From NCBI RefSeq assembly GCF_000716675.1, contig NZ_JNXT01000044.1, positions 29,146 to 93,145 of the forward strand: 64,000 nucleotides of DNA. Direction: 5' to 3'. Positions within the stretch are counted from its first letter, which is position 1. Every line of letters starts with the position of its first letter. Below, one piece after another: positions 7,346-15,434 of the stretch. A model generated the notes under the pieces. The model ran no database searches. It saw only the letters and a program-made list of their open reading frames with translations, and was not told the origin of the DNA. The DNA comes from Streptomyces alboflavus (GTDB taxonomy: Bacteria; Actinomycetota; Actinomycetes; Streptomycetales; Streptomycetaceae). Made by a program: the position numbers and the translations under genes.

Positions 7346-8896
7346 ATGGCCGGGAGCGAACGTGTGGAACACGTGCGGGTGGCGGTGATCGGGTCCGGGT
7401 TCGGCGGGATCGGGGCCGCCGTCCGGCTGCGCAGGGAGGGCGTCACCGACTTCGTCGTCCTGGAGCGGGCGGGTGCGGTCGGCGGCACCTGGCGGGACAA
7501 CAGCTACCCGGGCTGCGCCTGCGACGTGCCGTCCCACCTGTACTCGTTCTCGTTCGCGCCGAACCCGGACTGGCCGCGCACCTTCTCCGGGCAGGAGCAC
7601 ATCTGGGACTACCTGGAGGGGGTCGCGGACACCTTCCGGCTGCGTCCGCACATCCGCCTCGACACCGAGGTCCTGAAGCTGACCTGGGACGCCGACGAGC
7701 TGCGCTGGCTGATCGAGACCAGCACCGGGAACCTCACCGCCGACGTCGTGGTCTCCGCCACCGGACCGCTCTCCGACCCCAAGACGCCCGACATCCCGGG
7801 CCTGGACACCTTCCCCGGCAAGGTCTTCCACTCCGCGCGCTGGGACCACGACTACGACCTGCGCGGCAAGCGCGTCGCCATGGTCGGCACCGGGGCATCC
7901 GCGATCCAGATCGTGCCCGAGATCCAGCGCGACGTGCGCAGGCTCACCCTGTTCCAGCGGACCCCGCCGTGGGTCCTGCCGCGCGCCGACCGGGCCATCA
8001 GCGGCGTCGAGCGCTGGCTGCACCGGCAGTTGCCGTTCACCACCCAGGCGCGCCGCGGCATCCTGTGGGGCCTCCGCGAGCTCCAGGTGCAGGCCTTCAC
8101 CAAGCGGCCCGACGAACTCGGCCTGATCGAGCGCATCGCCAAGCGGAACATGGAGCGGTCCGTCAAGGACCCGGCGCTGCGGGCCAAGCTGACGCCGACG
8201 TACCGCATCGGCTGCAAGCGGATCCTGCTCTCCAACTCCTACTACCCGGCGCTCGCCAAGCCGCATGTCGACGTCGTCGCGAGCGGCCTCGCAGAGGTGC
8301 GCGGGTCCACCGTCGTGGCCGCCGACGGCACCGAGGCCGAGGTCGACGCGATCGTCTTCGGGACCGGCTTCCACGTCACGGACATGCCGATCGCCGAGCG
8401 CGTCGTCGGCGCGGAAGGACAGACGCTGATGGAGTCCTGGAAGGACGGCATGAAGTCGCTGCGCGGCGCCACCGCCGCGGGCTTCCCGAACTTCTTCACC
8501 GTCATCGGCCCGAACACCGGCCTCGGCAACTCCTCGATGATCCTCATGATCGAGTCCCAGCTGAACTACCTCGCCGACTACATGCGGCAGTTGAACATGA
8601 TCGGCGGCCGCGCCGCGCTGTCCCCGCGCACCACCGCGGTCGACGCCTGGAACCACCGCGTCCAGGAGCGCATGAAGCGCACCGTCTGGAACACCGGCGG
8701 CTGCACCAGCTGGTACCTGGACGCCAACGGCGTCAACACCACCGTCTGGCCCGGTACGACGACGGAGTTCCGCACCGCCACGCGCCGCGTCGACCTGTCC
8801 GAGTACGAGGTCACACGCGCCCTCGAGCGGGAGGCGGAGCCCCGGCCGCGCACCGCCCGCAAGAGCAGGCCGTCGAAGGCGAGGGCCACCGCATGA
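7346..8896 (+). CDS. Flavin-containing monooxygenase, Baeyer-Villiger type
   Basis: 516 residues. The FAD Rossmann motif GSGFGGIGAA is at about 15, with GGTWRDNSYPGCACD. The BVMO fingerprint FHSARWDHD is followed by the NADPH Rossmann motif MVGTGASAIQI. GTGFHVTDM and GPNTGLGN match CzcO-type flavoproteins. BVMOs insert oxygen next to a ketone to give an ester or lactone. ATG at 7346 follows GGGAGG. It is first in an operon with overlapping stop/start codons to a hydrolase and an SDR. BVMO, hydrolase and SDR make a logical ketone/alcohol-ester degradation set, resembling the start of the mycobacterial mymA operon. Confidence 0.92.
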   Translation: MAGSERVEHVRVAVIGSGFGGIGAAVRLRREGVTDFVVLERAGAVGGTWRDNSYPGCACDVPSHLYSFSFAPNPDWPRTFSGQEHIWDYLEGVADTFRLRPHIRLDTEVLKLTWDADELRWLIETSTGNLTADVVVSATGPLSDPKTPDIPGLDTFPGKVFHSARWDHDYDLRGKRVAMVGTGASAIQIVPEIQRDVRRLTLFQRTPPWVLPRADRAISGVERWLHRQLPFTTQARRGILWGLRELQVQAFTKRPDELGLIERIAKRNMERSVKDPALRAKLTPTYRIGCKRILLSNSYYPALAKPHVDVVASGLAEVRGSTVVAADGTEAEVDAIVFGTGFHVTDMPIAERVVGAEGQTLMESWKDGMKSLRGATAAGFPNFFTVIGPNTGLGNSSMILMIESQLNYLADYMRQLNMIGGRAALSPRTTAVDAWNHRVQERMKRTVWNTGGCTSWYLDANGVNTTVWPGTTTEFRTATRRVDLSEYEVTRALEREAEPRPRTARKSRPSKARATA

Positions 8897-9852
8897 GCAG
8901 GCTCACCCACGTCCGCGGCGGCCCCTACGCCCCGCCGGTGCCCGCGCACGAGCTCACCGCCGTGTCCGCCGACGGCGCGCGGATCCACGTCGAGGTGCAC
9001 GGCGCCGAGCACGCGCCCGCCGTCGTCCTCGTGCACGGCTGGACCTGCTCGACGGCGTTCTGGGCGGCGCAGATCCGGGCCCTCGCGGGCGCGTACCGCG
9101 TGATCGCCTACGACCAGCGCGGGCACGGCCGCACCGAGGCGCCCCTGGAGGCCGCCGGTTACGGCACCCGGGCCCTCGCCGACGACCTGGAGGCGGTGCT
9201 CGCCGCGACCCTCGCCCCCGGCGAAGCGGCCGTCCTCGCCGGTCACTCCATGGGCGGCATGACGCTGATGGCGGCGGCCGACCGGCCCGGCGTGCGCGAC
9301 CACGCGGCCGCGGTGCTCCTGTGCAGCACGGGCAGCTCTCGGCTCGTCGCCGAGTCGACGGTCCTGCCGCTGCGCGCCGGGGGACTGCGGACCCGGCTCA
9401 CCCGCCGCGTACTCGGCTCGCGGGCACCCCTCGGGCCGGTGACGCCGATCGCCCGGCGGGTCCTCAAGTACGCCACGATGGGGCCCGGTTCGGCGCCCGA
9501 GCGGGTCGAGGTGTGCGCGCGGATCGTGCACGGCTGCCCGCGCGTGGTGCGCTACCGCTGGGCGCACGTCCTGGACGAGCTGCACCTGGACGCCGGGGTG
9601 GCCGCCCTGACGGCGCCCACGGCGGTGCTCGCGGGGACCGCCGACCGGCTCACGCCCGTCGCGCACGCCCGGCGGATCGCGGCCGCGCTGCCGCACTGCC
9701 TCGGCCTGACCGAGCTGACCGGCGTCGGCCACATGACGCCGGTGGAGGCGCCGGAAGCGGTGACCCGAAAGATCATGGAACTGGCCGAGGCCCATGTCGT
9801 ACGACAGCCCGTGCGGGAGTCCGCGCGGCAGCACGAGAGGGAGGGCGCGTGA
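8893..9852 (+). CDS. Alpha/beta hydrolase
   Basis: 319 residues of alpha/beta hydrolase fold: oxyanion HGW, YDQRGHGRTEAP, nucleophile elbow GHSMGG (Ser), acid in GTADRLTP and His in GVGHMTPVEAP, so the catalytic triad is complete. It overlaps the monooxygenase stop (ATGA), which implies translational coupling. Its likely job is to cleave the ester or lactone produced by the upstream enzyme (inference from context). Substrate unknown. Confidence 0.92.
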   Translation: MSRLTHVRGGPYAPPVPAHELTAVSADGARIHVEVHGAEHAPAVVLVHGWTCSTAFWAAQIRALAGAYRVIAYDQRGHGRTEAPLEAAGYGTRALADDLEAVLAATLAPGEAAVLAGHSMGGMTLMAAADRPGVRDHAAAVLLCSTGSSRLVAESTVLPLRAGGLRTRLTRRVLGSRAPLGPVTPIARRVLKYATMGPGSAPERVEVCARIVHGCPRVVRYRWAHVLDELHLDAGVAALTAPTAVLAGTADRLTPVAHARRIAAALPHCLGLTELTGVGHMTPVEAPEAVTRKIMELAEAHVVRQPVRESARQHEREGA

Positions 9853-10724
9853 GCAAGGTGAGCCTGGAAGGACAGGTCGCGGTCGTCACGGGGGCCGCGC
9901 GCGGGGTCGGTGAACTCCTCGCCCGCAAGCTGTCGGCGCGCGGCGCGCACGTGGCGCTCGTGGGCCTCGAACCCGACGAGCTGAAGCAGGTGGCGTCCCG
10001 GCTGCACGGGGAGGCCGCGTACTGGCACGCCGACGTCACCGACCACGAGGCGATGGCGCGCGTCGCCGAGGAGGTCAAGGAGCGGTTCGGGAAGGTCGAC
10101 ATCGTCGTCGCGAACGCCGGGGTGGCGAGCGGGGGGCCGTTCCTCGGCTCCGACCCCGTCGCCTGGCGGCGGGTCATCGAGGTCAACCTCATCGGCAGCG
10201 CGGTGACGGCGCGGGCGTTCCTGCCCGTCCTCATGGAGAGCCGCGGCTATCTCCTCCAGATCGCCTCGCTGGCCGCGCTGACGCCCGCGCCGATGATGAC
10301 CGCGTACTGCGCGTCCAAGTCGGGCGTGGAGGCGTACGCGCACGCGCTGCGCGCCGAGGTCGGCTACAAGGGCGTGAAGGTCGGCGTCGGCTATCTGTCC
10401 TGGACGGACACCGACATGGTGCGCGGCGCCGACCGGGACGACGTGATGCGGGAGCTGCGGTCGCGCCTTCCGTGGCCGTCCAACAAGACGTATCCGCTGG
10501 GGCCCGCCGTCGACCGGATTGTCGCCGGGATCGAGCGGCGCTCGGCGCACGTGTACGCGCAGTGGTGGCTGCGGGGCATGCAGGGCATGCGGCCGTATCT
10601 GCCCGGGGTCATCGCCGCCGTCGGGCAGCGGGAGATGCGGCGCTTCGAGCCGCGGCTCGGGGAGGTGCCGACGGGTCTGGTCGGGGCCGGGGGCGCCGCC
10701 GACGTGGCGGCTCGCCGGGGGTAA
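9849..10724 (+). CDS. Short-chain dehydrogenase/reductase
   Basis: 291 residues, GTG start overlapping the hydrolase stop (GTGA). The classical SDR motifs are TGAARGVG (cofactor loop), NAG (structural), a Ser in LLQIASLAAL and YCASK (catalytic Tyr-Lys). The C-terminus (RRSAHVYAQWWLRGMQGMRPYLPG) suggests membrane association. It probably oxidises an alcohol to the ketone used by the monooxygenase. Third and last gene of the operon, followed by a strong bidirectional terminator. Confidence 0.92.
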   Translation: MSKVSLEGQVAVVTGAARGVGELLARKLSARGAHVALVGLEPDELKQVASRLHGEAAYWHADVTDHEAMARVAEEVKERFGKVDIVVANAGVASGGPFLGSDPVAWRRVIEVNLIGSAVTARAFLPVLMESRGYLLQIASLAALTPAPMMTAYCASKSGVEAYAHALRAEVGYKGVKVGVGYLSWTDTDMVRGADRDDVMRELRSRLPWPSNKTYPLGPAVDRIVAGIERRSAHVYAQWWLRGMQGMRPYLPGVIAAVGQREMRRFEPRLGEVPTGLVGAGGAADVAARRG

Positions 10725-10800
10725 ACGGGTGGGTGGGGGAAATCCGTCGCGGAGCGTCGGGACAGGATCGCGCCCCACCGGCCCGCAGGTGAGCGTGGGA

Positions 10801-10838
10801 GTGGGGCCCGCCCAGGGAAAAGCCCGGGCGGGCCCCAC
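10801..10838. terminator. Strong bidirectional hairpin between SDR and small protein genes
   Basis: A perfect 13-base-pair GC stem (10801-10813 with 10826-10838), plus a further GGG/CCC pairing around an A-rich loop. It lies between two convergent genes. Confidence 0.85.
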
Positions 10839-10858
10839 ATGTCCGGCACAGCGCAGCG

Positions 10859-11053
10859 TTACGCGTCGTAGTCCCGGTTGAAGCGGTCCTCGGCCTCCTG
10901 CTGCGCGTCGTCCAGGGAGTCCTGGGGCTGCTGGGACTTCTCGCGGGCCTGCGAGGAGCGCTCGCTCTCCTCGCTCCGCCCGCGCTGCGCGGCCTGCTTG
11001 GCCTTCTCGGAAAGCTCCTGCGCCTTGTCCTGGAACTGGTCCTTCATGCCCAT
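10859..11053 (-). CDS. Small hydrophilic stress-type protein (hypothetical)
   Basis: 64 residues from ATG at 11053, with GGGAG upstream at suitable spacing. The sequence MGMKDQFQDKAQELSEKAKQAAQ... is entirely charged or polar, rich in Gln, Ser, Glu and Arg, with no hydrophobic core, and reads like a disordered or coiled-coil CsbD/LEA-like protein. Function unknown; similar small proteins are common in Streptomyces. A six-base inverted repeat (ATCACT-N7-AGTGAT, 11129-11147) lies upstream and may be its operator. Confidence 0.7.
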   Translation of the reverse strand: MGMKDQFQDKAQELSEKAKQAAQRGRSEESERSSQAREKSQQPQDSLDDAQQEAEDRFNRDYDA

Positions 11054-11167
11054 GCTGGTCACTCCCGATGTGGGTGAGGGGATTGGGCCTCGACCAGACT
11101 CACACGGCGGCATGGGCCGCGCATTTCGATCACTCACCCTCAGTGATACGCCCCGTTCAGCGCCGCC

Positions 11168-14100
11168 TCAGGCGTCCCGCGGCGGCAGCTTCGGGCGCCG
11201 CCGGTCCGGCACGTCCGCGTAGCCGGGGGGCACCGCCGCCGGGCGCAGCGCGAGCAGGTCGAGGGCGACGCGCACCGCGTCGTCGAGCTGGGCGTGCCGT
11301 CCCTCCGCCCAGTCCAACGGCGTGCGCAGGACGGCGAGATCGGGCTCCACGCCGTGGTTCTCCACGGACCAGCCGTAGCCGTCGAACCAGGCCGCGTTCA
11401 TCGGCACCGTGATGACCGTGCCGTCGCCGAGCGTGTGCCGTCCGGTCATCCCGACCACCCCGCCCCACGTCCGCTGCCCCACCACGGGCCCGAGGCCGAG
11501 GAGCTTGAACACGGCCGTGATCATGTCGCCGTCGGAGGAGGTGGCCTCGTCGGCGAGGGCGACGACCGGGCCCCGGGGCGCGTTGGAGGCGTACGACACC
11601 GGCTGGGCGTCCCGGGTGAGGTCCCAGCCGAGGATCTTGCGGGTCAGCTTCTCCACGACCAGCTCGCTGATGTGCCCGCCCGCGTTGCCGCGCACGTCCA
11701 CGAGCAGCGCGGGCAGCGACATCTCCAGGCGCAGGTCCCGGTTGAACTGCGCCCAGCCGGACCCGCCCATGTCGGGGATGTGCAGATAGCCGCACTGGCC
11801 GTCGCTCAACTCCCGTACGACCTCACGCCGTTTGGCCACCCAGTCCTGGTACCGCAGCGGCCGTTCGTTGACGAGCGGCACGATGGCGACCCGGCGCGCG
11901 CGGCCCTCGCCCGCCGCGGGCTGGAAGGTCAGCTCCACCGTGGTGCCGCCCGCCGCCGCGAGCAGCGGGTAGGGGCCGGTCACCGGGTCGACGGGGCGCC
12001 CGTCGACGTGGGTGAGGACGGCGCCCTCGCGGATGCCCGCGCCCGCCAGCGGTGAGCGCGCCTTGGAGTCGGAGGACTCGCCCGGCAGGATCCGCTTGAC
12101 CACCCAGCCCTCGTCCCTGTGCACCAGGTTGGCGCCGAGCAGCCCCATCGCCCGCTGGTAGTGCGGCGGCCCCTCGTTGCGCCGGGCGGGGGTGACGTAG
12201 GCGTGCGAGGTGCCGAGTTCGCCGAGGACCTCGCGGAGCAGGTCGGCGAACTCGTCGGGGGACGCGACGCGCTCCACCAGCGGGCGGTACTGGTCGAGCA
12301 CGCCGTCCCAGTCGATGCCGCACATGTCCGGCTCCCAGAACAGGGCGCGGATGAGGCGGCCCGCCTCGTCGAAGGACTGCCGCCACTCCGCGGCCGGGTC
12401 GACGTCGTGCAGGATGCGGCGCAGGTCGAGCCAGACGGTGCTGTCGCTGTCGCCGGACTCGGTGGACGGCACGGCCCGCAGGTCGCCCTCGTCCACGACG
12501 ACGAGCCGGGAGCCGTCCCCGCTGGTCGCGAACCAGTCGAGGTGGTCGACGAGTTCGGACTTCTTGGCCTTGGTGATGTTGAAGTACTCCAGGGTCGGAC
12601 GGCCCGAGGTGTCGGCGGGGTTGGCGAAGGTCTCGCCGAGCGCGCCCGAGATGGGCCAGCGCAGCCACACCAGGCCGCCGCCGCTCACCGGGCACAGCGC
12701 CGAGTACTTCGACGCCGCCACCGGGAACGGCGTCACCCGGCTCGCCAGGCCCTCCGCCTCCACGGTCACCGTCCCGTCGCCGGAGCCGTCGTCGCCGTCC
12801 GCGTCCGGGTCGAGCCCGCCCGCCGCGGGCCGTCCGTCGGGAAGCAGCGCGAACGGCGAGGGGGTCGCGGACGACAGGGGTACGAGGTAGGGGCGGCAGC
12901 CGAGCGGGAAGGACAGGTCGCCGGTGTGCACGTCGTAGACGGGGTCGAAGCCGCGCCAGGAGAGGAAGGCGAGGTAGCGGCCGTCCCGCGTGAACACCGG
13001 GTTCTCGTCCTCGAAGCGGCCGTTGGTGACGTCGATGACGGTGCGGGCCCCGGGGCCTTCGATCCGGGCCAGCTTGATCTTCCGCAGGGACCGTCCGATG
13101 CCGGGGTGGGACCAGGTGAGCCAGGCCCCGTCCGGCGAGAAGGCGAGGTCGCGTACGGGGCCGTTGAGGGACCGGATCAGCTCGGTGACCTCGCCCTCGC
13201 CGTCCGATGCCCCGGCGGCCACGTCGTCGGCCGCCTCGTCGTCGGGCACGGTGACCAGGAGCAGCCGCCCGTCGTGCGAGGCGATGGCGAGCCGCTCCCC
13301 GTCCGGGTCGGACACCAGCTCCTGCACCCGCCCGAGCTGCCCGGCCGCCAGCCTGCGCGGCTCCCGGGCGCCGCTGGCCCGGGGCAGATAGGCGATCTCG
13401 ATGGCGTCCTCGCCCTCGGCGTCGGTGACGTACGCGACCTGCCCGCCGGTGCCCAGCATCTCCGGCAGCCGCACCCGCACGCCCGGGGTGTCGGCGATGG
13501 TGCGGGCGGGGCCGTCGCGGTGGGTCAGCCAGTACAGGCTGCCGCGTACGACGACGGCGCTCGCGCGGCCCGTGGTGTCCACCGAGAGCGCGTCGACGTG
13601 CTGCGCGGCAGGCACCTGGTACGTCCGCCGTCCCGCGCGCGGGCCGCCGATCTCGACCTCGACCCGGCGCGGCTCGGAGTCGGCGGCCAGGTCGTCCACC
13701 AGCCAGATCTCGCCCGCGCACTGGTAGACGACGCGGGTGCCGTCGCTGGCGGCGTGCCGGGCGTAGAAGGCGTCGTGGTCGGTGTGGCGGCGCAGGTCGG
13801 TGCCGTCGGGGCGGCAGGAGTACAGGTTCCCCACGCCCTCGTGGTCGGAGAGGAACGCGACCCGGCCGGACACGAACATCGGCGCGTCCAGATGCCCCCC
13901 GAGGTCCGCGAGCAGTCGCTCGCCGTGCAGCCAGAGGCGGCCCGTCGCGCCGCCCCGGTAGCGCTTCCAGGCGGCGGGCTCGTGCGGCGGCTTGCCGGTC
14001 AGGAGCAGCGTGCGGCGCTCGCCGTCACCCTCGCCGTCGAGCACGGCGATGTCGTGCACCGGGCCCCAGGGGAGCTTGCCGCCGGGGGAGCCGTCGGTGG

Positions 14101-14482
14101 GGACGCTGTAGGCCCAGCAGAAGTGGGAGAAGGGCTGGCCGTGCGAGGAGACGGCGAGGATGTCGCCGTCCGGGGTCCAGCCGCAGACGCGGGTGTCGGT
14201 GGAGCCCCAGTAGGTCAGGCGCCGCGCGGGGCCGCCGTCCACCGGCGCCAGATGGATCTCGGGGTCCAGGCTGCGCCAGCTCGTGTACGCGATGTGACTG
14301 CCGTCGGGGCTGAAGCGGGGGTGCCCCACCTTGGTGCGGTCCGCCGTGATGCGCCAGGCCCGGGCGGGTGGGGTGCCCTCCGGGGGGAGGGGGGTCACCC
14401 AGAGGTCGTCCTCGGTGACGAAGCAGAGTCGGTCGCCGCTGACGTGGGGGAATCTTAGGTACGCCTGAGTCACCCTCCCCAT
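11168..14482 (-). CDS. Tricorn-type protease (S41 family)
   Basis: About 1,104 residues, the expected length for a tricorn homologue. N-terminal repeats (HPRFSPDGSHIAYTS, GWTPDGDILAVSS) form the six- and seven-bladed propellers. The C-terminal half has a C1 domain with GTSHAYVTPA (catalytic His), a PDZ domain (LAGAGIREGAVLTHVDGRPV) and the S41 core ALLVDVRGNAGGH with DEATSSDGDM (nucleophile Ser). Tricorn degrades oligopeptides released by the proteasome. ATG at 14482 is favoured; a GTG at 14473 is possible. Its upstream region is occupied by a dispersed repeat 14 bases from the start. Confidence 0.92.
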   Translation of the reverse strand: MGRVTQAYLRFPHVSGDRLCFVTEDDLWVTPLPPEGTPPARAWRITADRTKVGHPRFSPDGSHIAYTSWRSLDPEIHLAPVDGGPARRLTYWGSTDTRVCGWTPDGDILAVSSHGQPFSHFCWAYSVPTDGSPGGKLPWGPVHDIAVLDGEGDGERRTLLLTGKPPHEPAAWKRYRGGATGRLWLHGERLLADLGGHLDAPMFVSGRVAFLSDHEGVGNLYSCRPDGTDLRRHTDHDAFYARHAASDGTRVVYQCAGEIWLVDDLAADSEPRRVEVEIGGPRAGRRTYQVPAAQHVDALSVDTTGRASAVVVRGSLYWLTHRDGPARTIADTPGVRVRLPEMLGTGGQVAYVTDAEGEDAIEIAYLPRASGAREPRRLAAGQLGRVQELVSDPDGERLAIASHDGRLLLVTVPDDEAADDVAAGASDGEGEVTELIRSLNGPVRDLAFSPDGAWLTWSHPGIGRSLRKIKLARIEGPGARTVIDVTNGRFEDENPVFTRDGRYLAFLSWRGFDPVYDVHTGDLSFPLGCRPYLVPLSSATPSPFALLPDGRPAAGGLDPDADGDDGSGDGTVTVEAEGLASRVTPFPVAASKYSALCPVSGGGLVWLRWPISGALGETFANPADTSGRPTLEYFNITKAKKSELVDHLDWFATSGDGSRLVVVDEGDLRAVPSTESGDSDSTVWLDLRRILHDVDPAAEWRQSFDEAGRLIRALFWEPDMCGIDWDGVLDQYRPLVERVASPDEFADLLREVLGELGTSHAYVTPARRNEGPPHYQRAMGLLGANLVHRDEGWVVKRILPGESSDSKARSPLAGAGIREGAVLTHVDGRPVDPVTGPYPLLAAAGGTTVELTFQPAAGEGRARRVAIVPLVNERPLRYQDWVAKRREVVRELSDGQCGYLHIPDMGGSGWAQFNRDLRLEMSLPALLVDVRGNAGGHISELVVEKLTRKILGWDLTRDAQPVSYASNAPRGPVVALADEATSSDGDMITAVFKLLGLGPVVGQRTWGGVVGMTGRHTLGDGTVITVPMNAAWFDGYGWSVENHGVEPDLAVLRTPLDWAEGRHAQLDDAVRVALDLLALRPAAVPPGYADVPDRRRPKLPPRDA

Positions 14483-14495
14483 GGTGCGGCAACTT

Positions 14496-14560
14496 ATGGG
14501 GCTTCGCCCCTTTCCCCCTGTTGGCGCTTCGCGCCTCGTCCTCAAGCGCCGGACGGGCTA
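14496..14560. repeat. Dispersed palindromic element, copy 1
   Basis: Contains GGGGCTTCGCCCC and GGCGCTTCGCGCC hairpins and ends in CGCCGGACGGGCT. The same sequence occurs inverted at 44519-44585, and the related end recurs at 41.1 and 60.5 kb. It lies between the tricorn gene start and the TetR operator. Confidence 0.85.
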
Positions 14561-14583
14561 AATGCGTGTGGCTCACGACACGT

Positions 14584-14598
14584 ACGAAACCGTTTCGT
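14584..14598. promoter_or_regulatory. TetR operator candidate: ACGAAAC-C-GTTTCGT
   Basis: A perfect palindrome with seven-base arms, 60 bases upstream of the TetR start, in the only plausible promoter region. The arrangement fits autoregulation; the exporter downstream would follow. Confidence 0.7.
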
Positions 14599-14657
14599 TT
14601 CGATAGGGGGTCCCGGTAGAGTTCTCGGCATCGCAGTGGAATCGGGAAGGAGTCCTC

Positions 14658-15254
14658 ATGGCCGAAGTGGCGGCGGCGGCGCCGCGGCGGAGCCGGATCT
14701 CGCCCGAGCGGGAGGCGGAGCTTTATGAGGCCGTCCTGGAACTGCTGCGCGAGGTCGGGTACGACGGGCTGACGATGGACGCCATCGCCACCCGCACCCG
14801 GTCCAGCAAGGCCACGCTCTACCGCCAGTGGGGCGGCAAGGCCGAGTTGGTGGCGCGGGCGCTGAGGCACGACAAGCCCGCGTCCATGGCGGACATCGAC
14901 ACGGGGTCCCTGCGCGGGGACTTCATGCGGATGGTCGCCCTCCACGACGACTGCAAGATGGAGCAGGACCAGGCGCTGATGCGGGCCCTGTTCCACGCCG
15001 TCCACGAAAACCCAGAACTGCACAAGGCGCTCCGGCAGTTGCTCATCGAGCCCGAGATCACCGGTCTCAACGAGCTGTTGCGCCGCGCCGTCGCCCGGGG
15101 CGAGATCGCCGCCGACAACCCGGCGCTGGAGTACGTCATCCACATGCTGGTCGGCGCTTTCGTCGCCCGGGGCCTGGTCGAGGAACGCCCCGCCGACCAG
15201 GAGTTCCTCCGCAGCTACATCAACGCCGTGATCCTCCCCGCCCTCGGCGTCTGA
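14658..15254 (+). CDS. TetR/AcrR family transcriptional regulator
   Basis: 198 residues. The N-terminal HTH is LREVGYDGLTMDAIATRTRSSKATLYRQW. The C-terminal region (LNELLRRAVARGEIA..., then YVIHMLVGAFVARGL) is a TetR_C-type ligand domain. It precedes the MMPL exporter gene on the same strand by about 180 bases and probably represses both. ATG follows GGAAGGAGT. Confidence 0.93.
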   Translation: MAEVAAAAPRRSRISPEREAELYEAVLELLREVGYDGLTMDAIATRTRSSKATLYRQWGGKAELVARALRHDKPASMADIDTGSLRGDFMRMVALHDDCKMEQDQALMRALFHAVHENPELHKALRQLLIEPEITGLNELLRRAVARGEIAADNPALEYVIHMLVGAFVARGLVEERPADQEFLRSYINAVILPALGV

Positions 15255-15330
15255 CGCTCACCCCGCCGGGGATCCCTCGCGGTCGCACCCGCGGCCACAC
15301 CACCACCTGACGCGCCCCCGCTCACGTCGT

Positions 15331-15393
15331 CGGGCCGATCACCCCTGCCCCTCGGCCGATCACCCCTGCCCCTCGGGCCGATCACCCCTGCCC
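15331..15393 (+). repeat. Three 20-22-bp direct repeats in the MMPL leader
   Basis: Three near-identical copies of CGGGCCGATCACCCCTGCCC followed by CT (starts 15331, 15353, 15374), ending about 40 bases before the exporter's GTG. The third copy is cut short. Confidence 0.85.
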
Positions 15394-15434
15394 AGAAGCC
15401 ATCAGCCACCACGACCTGACCGGGAGTACTCCCC

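Noticed and set aside
12119..14458. 779-residue plus-strand frame opposite the tricorn gene
   Set aside because: Typical high-GC antisense frame with no motif or ribosome site.
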